From contig JAEVYS010000092.1 of NCBI GenBank assembly GCA_023392635.1, forward strand, positions 1 through 64,000: a stretch of 64,000 bases of DNA, in the 5' to 3' direction. Positions 51,765 to 60,357 of the stretch are shown piece by piece. Position numbers and translations under genes: made by a program. The stretch comes from Actinomycetes bacterium. GTDB lineage: Bacteria; Actinomycetota; Actinomycetes; Propionibacteriales; Propionibacteriaceae. Position 1 is the first letter of the stretch. Each line of letters begins with the position of its first letter. The notes under the pieces are model-generated. The model made no database searches. It was not told where the DNA came from and saw nothing but the letters and a program-made list of their open reading frames with translations.

Positions 51765-52406
51765 TCAGGCGGCGAGGTGGAAGGTGTTGGCGAAGCGGTC
51801 GAGCAGCTCTGCCCGTCCGTGGATCACCTCGACCACCCCGGTGGCGATCGCCCGGTCGGGAGCCAGCTCGCCGGAGATCAGCCGGCGGATCTCGGGACCG
51901 GCGGCGAAGGCCAGGTCGGCCGGCCCGTCGCCGCGAGCCACGTCCAGGGACGCGCCGTCCACGCGAATCCTGAGACCGGCCGGGCCGAAGTGCGCGGCGT
52001 ACGCGGTCGGGGGGAGCCCGGCGGCGACCTGTGGACGGAAGGCCGTCCGCAGGGCCATCGTCATCGAGTCGGGAGTGATGATCTGTTCGGGCCGCGGCTC
52101 GCCCATCGCCTTGAACCCCCACGCGCCGAGGGCCAACACCACGGGTTCGAGTTCGCGGCCGTAGGGCGTCAACTCGTAGACGATGACGCGCGATCGCGGC
52201 ATCCGGCGGATGACACCGGCCGCCTGCAGCTCCTTCAACCGCGCTGCGAGGATGTTGCTCGGGATCCGGGGGAGGCCGGCAGCCAGTTCGCCGTAGCGCC
52301 GCGGTCCGACGAGGAGGTCCCGCACGATGAGCAGCGCCCACCGCTCCCCCACCAGCTCGAGGGCCTGGGTGATCCCGCAGTACTGCCCGTAGTCGCGTGC
52401 GGCCAT
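51765..52406 (-). CDS. HxlR family transcriptional regulator with C-terminal sterol-carrier-like domain
   Basis: 213 residues. N-terminal HxlR winged HTH (YGQYCGITQALELVGERWALLIVRDLLVGPRRYGELAAGLPRIPSNILAARLKELQAAGVI) with the usual Cys near the start, then about 100 residues resembling an SCP2-type small-molecule pocket (GLRIRVDGASLDVARGDGPADLAFAAGPEIRRLISGEL). Five bases after the VOC gene on the same strand; a palindrome typical for HxlR lies upstream of that operon. Confidence 0.87.
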   Translation of the reverse strand: MAARDYGQYCGITQALELVGERWALLIVRDLLVGPRRYGELAAGLPRIPSNILAARLKELQAAGVIRRMPRSRVIVYELTPYGRELEPVVLALGAWGFKAMGEPRPEQIITPDSMTMALRTAFRPQVAAGLPPTAYAAHFGPAGLRIRVDGASLDVARGDGPADLAFAAGPEIRRLISGELAPDRAIATGVVEVIHGRAELLDRFANTFHLAA

Positions 52407-52411
52407 CGACC

Positions 52412-52846
52412 TCAGGCCTGCTGGTTCGCGAACGCCTCTGGCCCCTGCTCCGCCGCCACCGGGTCCATCCAGCCGAACTCCAGGATGTTGCCGTCCGGGT
52501 CGGTGACCTGCCGCTGGTACATGAACCCGTAGTCGGACGGGGGCTGCTCCTCCGTCCCACCGGCTGCCAGCCCGGCCGCCGCCGTCTGGTCGACCGCTTC
52601 GCGCGACTCGAGGAAGATCGCCGTCGACACCGTGGGGTTCACCGCGTTGTCGCCGAGGGGCTTGTCGGTGAACGTCTGGAAGAAGTCCCGCACCAGGATC
52701 ATGAAGTAGCTGGCGCCGTCCTCCACCACGACGCAGGCGGCGTTGTGGTCGGTGAACTTGGGGTTGATGGTGAAACCGACCGCCGTGTAGAACCGCTTCG
52801 CGCGCTCGAGGTCGGTCACGGGGAGATTGACGAACATCGACTTCAT
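52412..52846 (-). CDS. VOC family protein (glyoxalase-like)
   Basis: 144 residues. MKSMFVNLPVTDLERAKRFYTAVGFTINPKFTDHNAACVVVEDGASYFMIL and QVTDPDGNILEFGWMDP are the family pattern. Metal ligands are partly kept (His in the first module, Glu in LEFGW). Function unknown; common in operons with HxlR or ArsR regulators. First gene of the unit. Confidence 0.88.
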   Translation of the reverse strand: MKSMFVNLPVTDLERAKRFYTAVGFTINPKFTDHNAACVVVEDGASYFMILVRDFFQTFTDKPLGDNAVNPTVSTAIFLESREAVDQTAAAGLAAGGTEEQPPSDYGFMYQRQVTDPDGNILEFGWMDPVAAEQGPEAFANQQA

Positions 52847-52882
52847 GGTTTCTTCCTCTCGTCCATCCGGTTGATGGCACCA

Positions 52883-52901
52883 CACTTGCAAAAAGCAAGT
52901 G
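52883..52901. promoter_or_regulatory. HxlR operator palindrome
   Basis: CACTTGC-AAAAA-GCAAGTG, a perfect 7-base inverted repeat upstream of the VOC-HxlR operon. The ACTTGC core and spacing fit known HxlR-family sites. Located 37 bases before the VOC start, so it probably covers the promoter. Confidence 0.7.
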
Positions 52902-52956
52902 CTCAGGGAAGGTCGTCGAATTGCGCAGGGACGCAGGTCGGCGGGAGCCGGGGCTC

Positions 52957-53502
52957 TCAGGTGCGGTTGACGCGTCCGGAGATGGCGCCCCCCGCGGGCT
53001 CCGGGGGGACGGCCGGGCGTAGCGACTCCAGGAAACGCTCGAAGACATTGCGGACGCCGTTCCGCTCCCCTGCCACGGCCCGGTCGAGTTCGAGCCGCCA
53101 GATCCGGTCGTCGCGGCCGCGGACGAAGCCGACCGCGCGGAGGAAGTCGCGAGGAGGTGCCTCGCACCGGACGTTGCTCCGGCTGCCGCGGGCCTCGATC
53201 ACGCGGGCCTTCCGGGCCACCAGGCCTGCGGCCGCCCCCTGGACCAACTGCCGGCCGTAACCCGCGCCACGGGACGCAGGGCTCACCCAGGCCGACATGA
53301 CCATGGCATGGCCGGGCTCCTCCAGCGGCGCGAGCAGCAGCGCACCGGTGACCTCGCCGTCCACGGACAGCTTCACTCCGCACCAGCCCCAGACCGTGGC
53401 CGCGGAGATAGCCCACGGGGTGTCCTTCGGGACGGTTCGTCCGCAGTAGGGGCAGGCGAGGGTCGGCAACTCCGACAGCGTCACCATCGACAACCTCGGC
53501 AT
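52957..53502 (-). CDS. GNAT-like acetyltransferase with N-terminal zinc-ribbon-like segment
   Basis: 181 residues. CPYCGRTVP near the N-terminus plus a later WCGVKL suggests a partial zinc ribbon, then a GNAT core with GHAMVMSAWVSPASRGAGYGRQLVQGAAAG (acetyl-CoA pyrophosphate loop). The C-terminus is rich in Arg and Pro. Substrate unknown. ATG 53502 has AGGGGG 5 bases upstream. Divergent from the aminotransferase gene. Confidence 0.72.
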   Translation of the reverse strand: MPRLSMVTLSELPTLACPYCGRTVPKDTPWAISAATVWGWCGVKLSVDGEVTGALLLAPLEEPGHAMVMSAWVSPASRGAGYGRQLVQGAAAGLVARKARVIEARGSRSNVRCEAPPRDFLRAVGFVRGRDDRIWRLELDRAVAGERNGVRNVFERFLESLRPAVPPEPAGGAISGRVNRT

Positions 53503-53582
53503 GCCACCCCCTTCGGCTGTGGGAATCCACCCTGCGGGTGGGTCGGTTTCATCCTAGGCGGAAGGTGCGGCAGTCTGGTGCG

Positions 53583-54899
53583 GTGAGCCTCCCAGAGCCG
53601 TCCCGCCGCGACACCCGGCTGGACACCTACATCGACGCTTACGCCGAGCGCACGCACGGCCTGACGGTTTCCGCCGTCCGAGCCCTGTTCGCGGTGGCGA
53701 ACCGTCCCGAGGTGGTCTCACTGGCCGGCGGCATGCCGAACATCGCCGACCTCCCCCGCGAAGCGCTGGCCAAGGCCGTCGACCGTCTGATCAGTGAGCG
53801 CGGCACCCAGGCGATGCAGTACGGCTCGGGGCAGGGCGAGCCGTTCATGCGGGAGAAGATCGTCGAGGTGATGTCGGAGGAGCAGATCCATGCCCACGCC
53901 GACGACATCGTGGTCACCTGCGGTTCGCAGCAGGCACTGGACCTGGTGACGCGCGTGTTCTGCGACCCGGGGGACGTGGTCCTGGCCGAGGCGCCGAGCT
54001 ACGTGGGGGCTCTGGGGACCTTCCACGCCTACCAGTGCCAGGTGGTCCACGTCGCGATGGACGACGCAGGGATCGACCCGGTCGCGCTGCGGGGCGCGCT
54101 GGTCTCGCTCCGGGCGGCGGGCAAGCGGGTCAAGTTCCTCTACACCATCCCGAACTTCCAGAACCCCACCGGCGTCACCCAGACCGTCGAGCGCCGCCGC
54201 GCGATCATCGAGATCGCGAAGGAGCACGACCTGCTGATCATCGAGGACAATCCCTACGGACTGCTCACCCTGGACGCCGCGCCCATGCCTGCGCTGCGCT
54301 CGATGGACGCGGACAACGTGATCTACCTCGGCTCCTTCTCCAAGATCTTCGCCCCGGGCTTCCGGGTGGGCTGGGCGCTCGCTCCGCACGCCGTCCGGGA
54401 GAAGCTCGTGCTCACCCAGGAGGCGGCCACGCTCTGCCCGCCGGTCTTCAGCCAGTTCGCGATCGCCACCTACCTGGAGGAGTTCGACTGGCGCAGCCAG
54501 ATCACCGTGTTCCGCGACATGTACCGCGAGCGCAGGGACGCGATGCTGGCCGGCCTGGGCGAGTACATGCTCGACGGCACCACCTGGACGCAGCCGCAGG
54601 GCGGGTTCTTCGTCTGGGTCACGCTGCCCGAGGGCGTCGACTCGCAGGCGATGCTGCCGCGCGCGGTCACCGCCCGCGTCGCCTACACCCCGGGCACCGC
54701 CTTCTACGCCGACGGGTTGGGCAGCCGCAACATGCGACTGTCGTTCTGCTTTCCCACCGCCGAGCGCATCCTCGAGGGCACCCGCCGACTCGGCGAAGTG
54801 CTCCAGCAGGAGTTGGAGATGAACCGCACCTTCGGCATCGGCTTCCAGACCCCGCGTCACCACGACCTCAGCTTTGGCCCGGCTCCAGACATCAGTTAG
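53583..54899 (+). CDS. PLP-dependent aminotransferase (class I/II, MocR/2-aminoadipate type)
   Basis: 438 residues. Typical segments are SLAGGMPNIADLPREAL, YGSGQGEPFMREKI, IPNFQNPTGVT, the PLP lysine region YLGSFSKIFAPGFRVGWA and QPQGGFFVWVTLPEG. No HTH is present, so this is the enzyme-only branch near 2-aminoadipate and valine-pyruvate aminotransferases. Substrate not identified. The GTG at 53583 has a CAGTCT -10-like box 6 bases upstream. Ten bases before the ATP-grasp gene. Confidence 0.88.
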   Translation: MSLPEPSRRDTRLDTYIDAYAERTHGLTVSAVRALFAVANRPEVVSLAGGMPNIADLPREALAKAVDRLISERGTQAMQYGSGQGEPFMREKIVEVMSEEQIHAHADDIVVTCGSQQALDLVTRVFCDPGDVVLAEAPSYVGALGTFHAYQCQVVHVAMDDAGIDPVALRGALVSLRAAGKRVKFLYTIPNFQNPTGVTQTVERRRAIIEIAKEHDLLIIEDNPYGLLTLDAAPMPALRSMDADNVIYLGSFSKIFAPGFRVGWALAPHAVREKLVLTQEAATLCPPVFSQFAIATYLEEFDWRSQITVFRDMYRERRDAMLAGLGEYMLDGTTWTQPQGGFFVWVTLPEGVDSQAMLPRAVTARVAYTPGTAFYADGLGSRNMRLSFCFPTAERILEGTRRLGEVLQQELEMNRTFGIGFQTPRHHDLSFGPAPDIS

Positions 54900-54908
54900 G
54901 CGAATCCC

Positions 54909-55877
54909 ATGACCGAATCCCCCACCCACGGCCCCATCGTCGTGCTCGCCGGCGGGCTCTCCCACGAGCGTGATGTGTCGCTGCGCTCCGGACGCAGGGT
55001 CGCGCAGGCGCTGCGTGACCAGGGCCGCGAGGTCGTCGAGTCCGACCTCACGCCCGACCTGATCGACCTCCTGCGCGGCCTGGAGCGGCCGGTGGCCTTC
55101 CCGGTGCTGCACGGCGGCGTCGGCGAGGACGGCGGCCTGCAGCAGGTGCTGACGCTGCTGGACGTGCCCTACGTCGGCTCGCAGCCGGCAGCCTGCCGCC
55201 GCTCGTTCAACAAGGCGGTCAGCGGTCCGCTGATCGAACAGGCGGGTCTCACCCGTCCGCGGATGGCGGCGCTGCCCCACGACATGTTCCGTGAGCTCGG
55301 GGCCGCCGCCCTGGTGAGCGCCCTCGGTGAGCGGATCGGGTTCCCGATGATCGTGAAGCCGGCCCGCGGCGGCTCCGCGCTCGGCTGCACGAAGGTCACC
55401 GACGTCGCCGGCCTGCCGTCGGCGATGGTGTCGGCGTACTCCTACGGCGACCTCGCCGTCGTCGAGGAGTTCATCGATGGCACCGAGGTGGCTGTCACCG
55501 TCGTCGAGCTGGACGGGACGCAGGTCCCGCTGCCCGCGGTCGAGATCCGTCCGAACTCGGGCATCTACGACTACACCGCGCGCTACACCGCCGGCGAGAC
55601 CCGCTTCATCGTTCCCGCCACGCTCAGCGATGAGGCCGCCCAGGCGTGCGCCGACCTCGCGGTCGCGGCCCACCGGGTGCTCGGGCTGCGGGATGTGTCC
55701 CGCGCGGACATCGTCGTACGGACGGACGGCACGCCGGTCTTCCTCGAGACCAACGTCGCCCCCGGCATGACCGAGACCTCGTTGCTCCCGCAGGCGGTCG
55801 AGGCGGCCGGCTACGACTTCGGCCTGCTCTGTGCCCAGCTCGTGGACAACGCGTGGGCGCGACACCGGACGGAATGA
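54909..55877 (+). CDS. D-alanine-D-alanine ligase family ATP-grasp protein
   Basis: 322 residues. VVLAGGLSHERDVSLRSGRRVAQAL is the ddl start, with FPVLHGGVGEDGGLQ, FPMIVKPARGGSALGCTKV, EEFIDGTEVAVTV and FLETNVAPGMTETSLLPQ (metal-binding ENV). Slightly shorter than housekeeping Ddl (about 350). Could be the cell-wall enzyme or a dedicated peptide ligase working with the aminotransferase; the sequence does not decide. Overlaps the SURF1 gene by 4 bases. Confidence 0.85.
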   Translation: MTESPTHGPIVVLAGGLSHERDVSLRSGRRVAQALRDQGREVVESDLTPDLIDLLRGLERPVAFPVLHGGVGEDGGLQQVLTLLDVPYVGSQPAACRRSFNKAVSGPLIEQAGLTRPRMAALPHDMFRELGAAALVSALGERIGFPMIVKPARGGSALGCTKVTDVAGLPSAMVSAYSYGDLAVVEEFIDGTEVAVTVVELDGTQVPLPAVEIRPNSGIYDYTARYTAGETRFIVPATLSDEAAQACADLAVAAHRVLGLRDVSRADIVVRTDGTPVFLETNVAPGMTETSLLPQAVEAAGYDFGLLCAQLVDNAWARHRTE

Positions 55878-56584
55878 ACACCCTGGCGAAGCAGTGGGCG
55901 ATCGGCCTGCTCGGTGCCGCGATCTGCATCGCCATGCTGGGCCTCGGCCTGTGGCAGATGCGGGTCTTCGAGAGCAGGGAGACCGAGTCGGCAGCGGCCA
56001 CCGCAGCGCTGCCCCCCGTCCCCCTGAACACCCTGATCGGTCCCGACGAGCAGTGGGGCAAGGCCTATGGTCGTGCCGTGACGCTGGAGGGACGGTTCCT
56101 GCCGCGTCAGCAGGTGCGGGTCATGGGGACGGACGCGACGGTGCGCGTGCTCACCGCCTTTCTCCTTGACGACGGGCGGGTGCTGCCCGTGGTGCGCGGA
56201 ACGGTGCCGGGCGCGGAGGCCGTGCCCGCGCCGCCGGGCGGTCGGCGCAGTGTCTCCGGAGTGCTGCTCCCCTCTGAGCCGGCCGCGGACGCCCCGTCCG
56301 GACCAGGCACGATGGGCTCGGTGCGGCTGCCCGCGCTCGCCCAGTCGTGGCCCCAGCAGCTGCTTCCAGGTTTCATCACCTTGTCCGGCGCTGATTCCGC
56401 GTCGCAGGGGCTCGGCACGGCGGCCGTGGTGTTGCCGGCTGGGGAGGGCTCGTTCACGAACATCGGCTACGCGCTGCAGTGGTGGGTGTTCGCCGGGTTC
56501 GGGGCGTTCATGACCGTCCGTTTCGTACGCGCGCTGGGACGCCAGGGATCGCTGGGTACGCTGTCGGACCAGGAGGAAGAATGA
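55874..56584 (+). CDS. SURF1 family protein
   Basis: 236 residues. Membrane helix at the N-terminus (WAIGLLGAAICIAMLGLGLWQM, the LGxWQ motif) and at the C-terminus (WWVFAGFGAFMTVRFVRAL) with a periplasmic domain containing GRFLPRQQVRV and PVVRGTVPGAE. SURF1/Shy1 helps assemble cytochrome c oxidase. In an operon with DUF3817. Confidence 0.87.
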   Translation: MNTLAKQWAIGLLGAAICIAMLGLGLWQMRVFESRETESAAATAALPPVPLNTLIGPDEQWGKAYGRAVTLEGRFLPRQQVRVMGTDATVRVLTAFLLDDGRVLPVVRGTVPGAEAVPAPPGGRRSVSGVLLPSEPAADAPSGPGTMGSVRLPALAQSWPQQLLPGFITLSGADSASQGLGTAAVVLPAGEGSFTNIGYALQWWVFAGFGAFMTVRFVRALGRQGSLGTLSDQEEE

Positions 56585-56964
56585 GCGAAGCCGTCGCACC
56601 GGCCACCCCCGGGATCCTGCCCGCGCAGGTGCCGGCGATCCGCGGGGCGCTCCTGCGCTACCGGATCATGGCCTATCTCGTGGGCACGCTGCTCGTCGTG
56701 CTCGTGGTGGTCGGGGTGCCCCTGAAGTACTTCGGGGGCAACGGAGCGGTCGTCACCTGGACCGGCGTCCCCCACGGCTACCTCTACATGGTGCTGCTCG
56801 TCACTGCGTACGACCTCGGCCGGCGGGTGCACTGGCCCTGGAGCCGACTGATCCTCATCGGCCTGGCGGGCACCGTCCCGTTCCTCTCGTTCTGGGCCGA
56901 GTACTCCGCCCGCACCGACGTCCGGCGGCGCTTGCGGGCCGTCGAGGCCCCTCCCGTGGAGTGA
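56581..56964 (+). CDS. DUF3817 integral membrane protein
   Basis: 127 residues, three membrane helices. LLRYRIMAYLVGTLLVVLVVVGVPLKYF and GVPHGYLYMVLLVTAYDLGRRVHW carry the DUF3817 pattern (Y-R, then HGxLY). Common in actinobacteria next to SURF1 or Ddl; function unknown. ATGA overlap with SURF1. Confidence 0.88.
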   Translation: MSEAVAPATPGILPAQVPAIRGALLRYRIMAYLVGTLLVVLVVVGVPLKYFGGNGAVVTWTGVPHGYLYMVLLVTAYDLGRRVHWPWSRLILIGLAGTVPFLSFWAEYSARTDVRRRLRAVEAPPVE

Positions 56965-57509
56965 CGCGCATGGTCGACCCTGCCGGTGCCGCCCGCCCGA
57001 GGGTCGTCCCGGCGCCAGGACCACGGCTCATCGACGTCCCCGCGACCCGGTTCGGGGAGTGCCTCGAGGTCCTGCACGCCGGGTTCGGCACCGAGATCGC
57101 CGACTACGGCATCACGGCCGTCAACACGCCGACCAACCCCGCCTTCTGGGATGACACGGTCATCCCTGCGCTCATCGCGCGTGGTTTCCAGTTCTTCGCC
57201 CTCGAGGAGGCGGGGCACATCGTCGGCTGTGCGTTCGTCGGTGCGTCCCGTGGACACCCCGGCGCGTGGGTGCTGCGGCACCTCGCCGTCCACCCGGGAG
57301 CACGCCATCATGGTTTCGGCGAAGTGCTGGTCACCGAGGCCTCGCGCCGTGCCCTCATCGGCGGCGCTCGGGCGCTCCGCATCGGCATCGTCGCAGAGAA
57401 CTCACGCCTCGGGTCCTGGTACGTCCGGCTCGGGTTCGTCCCGACGGAGACGGGCATCAGCTATCCGGGGCTGCCGTTCACCGTCGATCACCTTGAACTC
57501 GCGCTTTAG
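56961..57509 (+). CDS. GNAT family N-acetyltransferase
   Basis: 182 residues. Core LRHLAVHPGARHHGFGEVLVTEASRRALIGGARALRIGIVAENSRLGSWYVRLGF is a full GNAT acetyl-CoA site. GTG 56961 overlaps the DUF3817 stop; ATG 56970 with GGAG 8 bases upstream is an equal alternative. Last gene of the aminotransferase operon. Substrate unknown. Confidence 0.85.
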   Translation: MTRMVDPAGAARPRVVPAPGPRLIDVPATRFGECLEVLHAGFGTEIADYGITAVNTPTNPAFWDDTVIPALIARGFQFFALEEAGHIVGCAFVGASRGHPGAWVLRHLAVHPGARHHGFGEVLVTEASRRALIGGARALRIGIVAENSRLGSWYVRLGFVPTETGISYPGLPFTVDHLELAL

Positions 57510-57527
57510 ATGTTTGTCGACATAGGG

Positions 57528-58418
57528 CTAAATCAGTAAATCGGCGATCCGTGCGAGATCCTCCGCGCCGGCGAACTCGATGACGATACGTCCCTTGCTA
57601 CGGCCCTCGCTCACCAGGACCCGGGTGTCGAGACGCTCGGTGAGCGCCCGCTGCAGCTCCTCCGCGGGTCCCGACAGCTCCACCGGCTGCTTCGAACGGG
57701 GGGCACGGCGGGTTCCGTGCTCCCCCACCGACACGATCTCTTCCGCGGCGCGTACCGAGAGCCCCTCCGCGACGATGCGGGTCGCCAGGTGCTCCATGGC
57801 CGCGGCGTCAGGCAGCATCAGCAGGGCGCGGGCGTGTCCCGCGCTCAGGACGCCCGCGGCGACGCGACGCTGCACCGGGGCCGGCAACTGGAGCAGGCGG
57901 ATGGTGTTGGAGATCTGGGGTCGCGACCGCTTGATCCGCACGGAGAGCTCTTCCTGGGTGCAGTTGAAGTCGCTCATCATCTGCTGGTACGCCGCCGCCT
58001 CCTCCAGCGGGTTCAGCTGGGCGCGGTGCAGGTTCTCCAGGAGCGCGTCACGCAACAGGTCGGCGTCCTCGGTGCGGCGGATGATCGCCGGAATTGTCGA
58101 TAAACCTGCTTGTTGACTTGCCCGGAGGCGACGTTCTCCCATGACGAGCTCATAGCTGCCGTCGTCGAGTGGCCGCACGACCACCGGCTGCAGCAGGCCC
58201 ACCTCACTGATGGAGCCGACGAGCTCGGCGAGGGCATCCTCGTCGAAGACGGTGCGTGGTTGTTTGGGGTTCGGACGGACGTCCGCGATGGGTACCTCGG
58301 CGAAGCGGGCACCCAAGGGGACGTCGGGCTGGGCGGCCTCCGTCCCATGCAGGTCGGGATCGGTGCGCTGAAGGAGGTCCCCCAGGCCCCTGCCCAGGCC
58401 GGTGTGGCGTGCGTTCAT
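57528..58418 (-). CDS. parB: Chromosome partitioning protein ParB
   Basis: 296 residues. [22 protein letters not shown] (box I), [14 protein letters not shown] (box II, CTP-binding GERRxRA), [26 protein letters not shown] and the HTH around [24 protein letters not shown]. Loads at parS and spreads with CTP. Overlaps parA by ATGA. Confidence 0.97.
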   Translation of the reverse strand: MNARHTGLGRGLGDLLQRTDPDLHGTEAAQPDVPLGARFAEVPIADVRPNPKQPRTVFDEDALAELVGSISEVGLLQPVVVRPLDDGSYELVMGERRLRASQQAGLSTIPAIIRRTEDADLLRDALLENLHRAQLNPLEEAAAYQQMMSDFNCTQEELSVRIKRSRPQISNTIRLLQLPAPVQRRVAAGVLSAGHARALLMLPDAAAMEHLATRIVAEGLSVRAAEEIVSVGEHGTRRAPRSKQPVELSGPAEELQRALTERLDTRVLVSEGRSKGRIVIEFAGAEDLARIADLLI

Positions 58419-59350
58419 GCCGAGTGCTCCTTGCTGAGGTTGAGGGCCGCGCCGCGCTCCGCCAGCTCGGTGGCCGCGTCGAGGTAGGCCTGGGCTCCGG
58501 CGGACGCCGAGTGGTAGGTGAGGACGGACTGGCCGTAGCTCGGTGCCTCCGAGACGCGGACCGAGCGGGGTATCGCAGCCCGAAGAGTCTCCTTCGGGAA
58601 GTGCTTGCGTACCTCAGCCGCCACCTGTGAGGCGAGCCTCGTCCGTCCGTCGTACATGGTGAGGAGGACGGTGGAGAGGTACAAGTGGTCGTTCATGGAC
58701 CCCTTCACGAGGTTGATCGTCCTCAGGAGCTGTGAGACGCCTTCCAGGGCGTAGTACTCGCACTGGATCGGGATCAGTATCTCCTCGGCGGCGACGAGCG
58801 CGTTGAGAGTCAGCAGGCCGAGGGAGGGCGGGCAGTCGATCAACACGTAGTCGGGCTGGTAGCGCGCGTTGAAGGTCTTGAGTGCATTCAGTAGCCGGCT
58901 CTCCCTGGCCGGGGTGGTGACCAGACCGATCTCCGCTCCGGCGAGGTCGATCGTGGCGGGAAGGACCCACAGGCTGTCGGCCTCCGGGGAGCGCTTGATG
59001 AGGCTGGCGATGGGCGAGTTGGCAGTCAGCACCTCGTAGGTGCCCTGGATCCCTTCGTGGTGATCGATGCCCAAGGCGGTGGACGCGTTGCCCTGTGGGT
59101 CCAGGTCGATGACCAGGACGCTCAGGCCACCCATCGCGAGCGCGGTGGCGAGGTTCACCGCCGACGTGGTCTTTCCCACGCCACCCTTCTGGTTGGCGAT
59201 CACCATCGTCCGGGTCCGGGGCGGCTTCGGCAGCGTTGTTTCACGTGAAACAGTGAGCACCAGGTCGTCTGGGTCGTCGCGCCGGGGATCGCCGAACTCC
59301 GGTTCGTCGAAGACAACGCGGCGCGGAGTCGGCGGGGGAGTGATCGTCAT
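58415..59350 (-). CDS. parA: Chromosome partitioning ATPase ParA (Soj)
   Basis: 311 residues. Deviant Walker [39 protein letters not shown] and [18 protein letters not shown] Pro/Asp-rich N-terminal extension of about 40 residues contains VSRET, which is encoded by a parS site. Separates origins with ParB. Confidence 0.97.
   Translation of the reverse strand: MTITPPPTPRRVVFDEPEFGDPRRDDPDDLVLTVSRETTLPKPPRTRTMVIANQKGGVGKTTSAVNLATALAMGGLSVLVIDLDPQGNASTALGIDHHEGIQGTYEVLTANSPIASLIKRSPEADSLWVLPATIDLAGAEIGLVTTPARESRLLNALKTFNARYQPDYVLIDCPPSLGLLTLNALVAAEEILIPIQCEYYALEGVSQLLRTINLVKGSMNDHLYLSTVLLTMYDGRTRLASQVAAEVRKHFPKETLRAAIPRSVRVSEAPSYGQSVLTYHSASAGAQAYLDAATELAERGAALNLSKEHSA
59237..59252. promoter_or_regulatory. 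parS site 1, inside parA
   Basis: TGTTTCACGTGAAACA, a perfect 16-bp palindrome and the exact consensus for ParB. It lies in the coding sequence of parA and encodes part of VSRET. Confidence 0.95.
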
Positions 59351-59370
59351 GGGTCTCCTGCAGCGATCGA

Positions 59371-59386
59371 CGTTTCACGTGAAACA
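59371..59386. promoter_or_regulatory. parS site 2, upstream of parA
   Basis: CGTTTCACGTGAAACA, 15 of 16 match to the parS consensus, 21 bases before the parA start. The centre-to-centre distance to site 1 is 134 bp. Confidence 0.9.
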
Positions 59387-59751
59387 TCAGGATAGGGGGT
59401 GTCGGCGACACCGTTGAGTCGGTCTGCCTCCGCGCATTGATCGCCGCGCTTGTGTCCGCATCTTGACCACCGTGGTTGCGTCTGCGCCCGGTCGACCTTC
59501 AGCGCCGCCACTGCGAGGCTACTGTTGGACAGTTATTCACAACACGTTGATATCCGCCGGATGGACCAGACCTGACCGCAAAGGCCGGGTTCGGGACGCC
59601 CTTCGAGCGACCTATCCCTTGGAACCCGACCCACGCAGACGCGAGCCTCGCGCTCAAGGAAGGGCAAAGTCCGAGAACGGCGTCCCGAAGCCGGCCGGAA
59701 GCAGACGCAACCCAGCAGGGGCCCACTGCCGTCACGAACAGCAGATCAACC
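59387..59751. other. 365-bp gap between parA and rsmG
   Basis: No convincing gene. TTATTCACA at 59533-59541 fits the DnaA-box consensus TTATNCACA and is the only such site seen here. The rest has lower GC than the neighbours but no clear repeats or hairpins. It should hold the parA promoter. Confidence 0.45.
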
Positions 59752-60351
59752 TCAGCGCGTGAGTTCGACCACCCAGGTCGTCTCGCTGGTTCCCGGCACC
59801 GGGAACTCGTGCACCGTCCCGGTCAACCGGCTTTTGCGGAGCAGGGGAGCGGCGTCCGCGAGCTCCTCCGCGGCCGTCGAGCCTTTGAGGGCCAGCAAGC
59901 GTCCGCCGGGAGCGATCAGGGGCAGACACCAGCCGACGAGCCGGGGGAGCGGTGCCACCGCCCGGCAGGTCACCACGTCGAAGGTGCCGCGGTGTTCCTC
60001 GGCCCGAGCGCGCACCACGCTCACACGCTCACCCAGGCCGAGTTCCTCGACCGCAAGCTCAAGGAAGTTCGCCCGGCGCAGCAGGGATTCGAGCAGCGTC
60101 ACCCGAAGATCTGGACGCAGGATAGCCAGCGGGATGCCCGGGAGGCCGGCCCCGCTGCCGACGTCGACCACCGTCGCGCCGTTGGGAAACAGCCCGGCAC
60201 CCGCGACGCAGTTGAGGACGTGGCGCTCCCACAGCCGGTCGCCCTCGCGCGGACCCACCAGACCCCAGTCGATTCCTCGACTTGCCAATATGTCTACATA
60301 TCGGCCCGCGGGCTCAGCGCCGTCCCCGAAGACCTCGGCCCGCGCGTCCAC
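59752..60351 (-). CDS. rsmG: 16S rRNA (guanine527-N7)-methyltransferase RsmG
   Basis: 199 residues. [50 protein letters not shown] is the SAM-binding GidB pattern. Methylates G527 of 16S rRNA. GTG start at 60351, 6 bases after khpB. Confidence 0.96.
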   Translation of the reverse strand: MDARAEVFGDGAEPAGRYVDILASRGIDWGLVGPREGDRLWERHVLNCVAGAGLFPNGATVVDVGSGAGLPGIPLAILRPDLRVTLLESLLRRANFLELAVEELGLGERVSVVRARAEEHRGTFDVVTCRAVAPLPRLVGWCLPLIAPGGRLLALKGSTAAEELADAAPLLRKSRLTGTVHEFPVPGTSETTWVVELTR

Positions 60352-60357
60352 CAGGGG

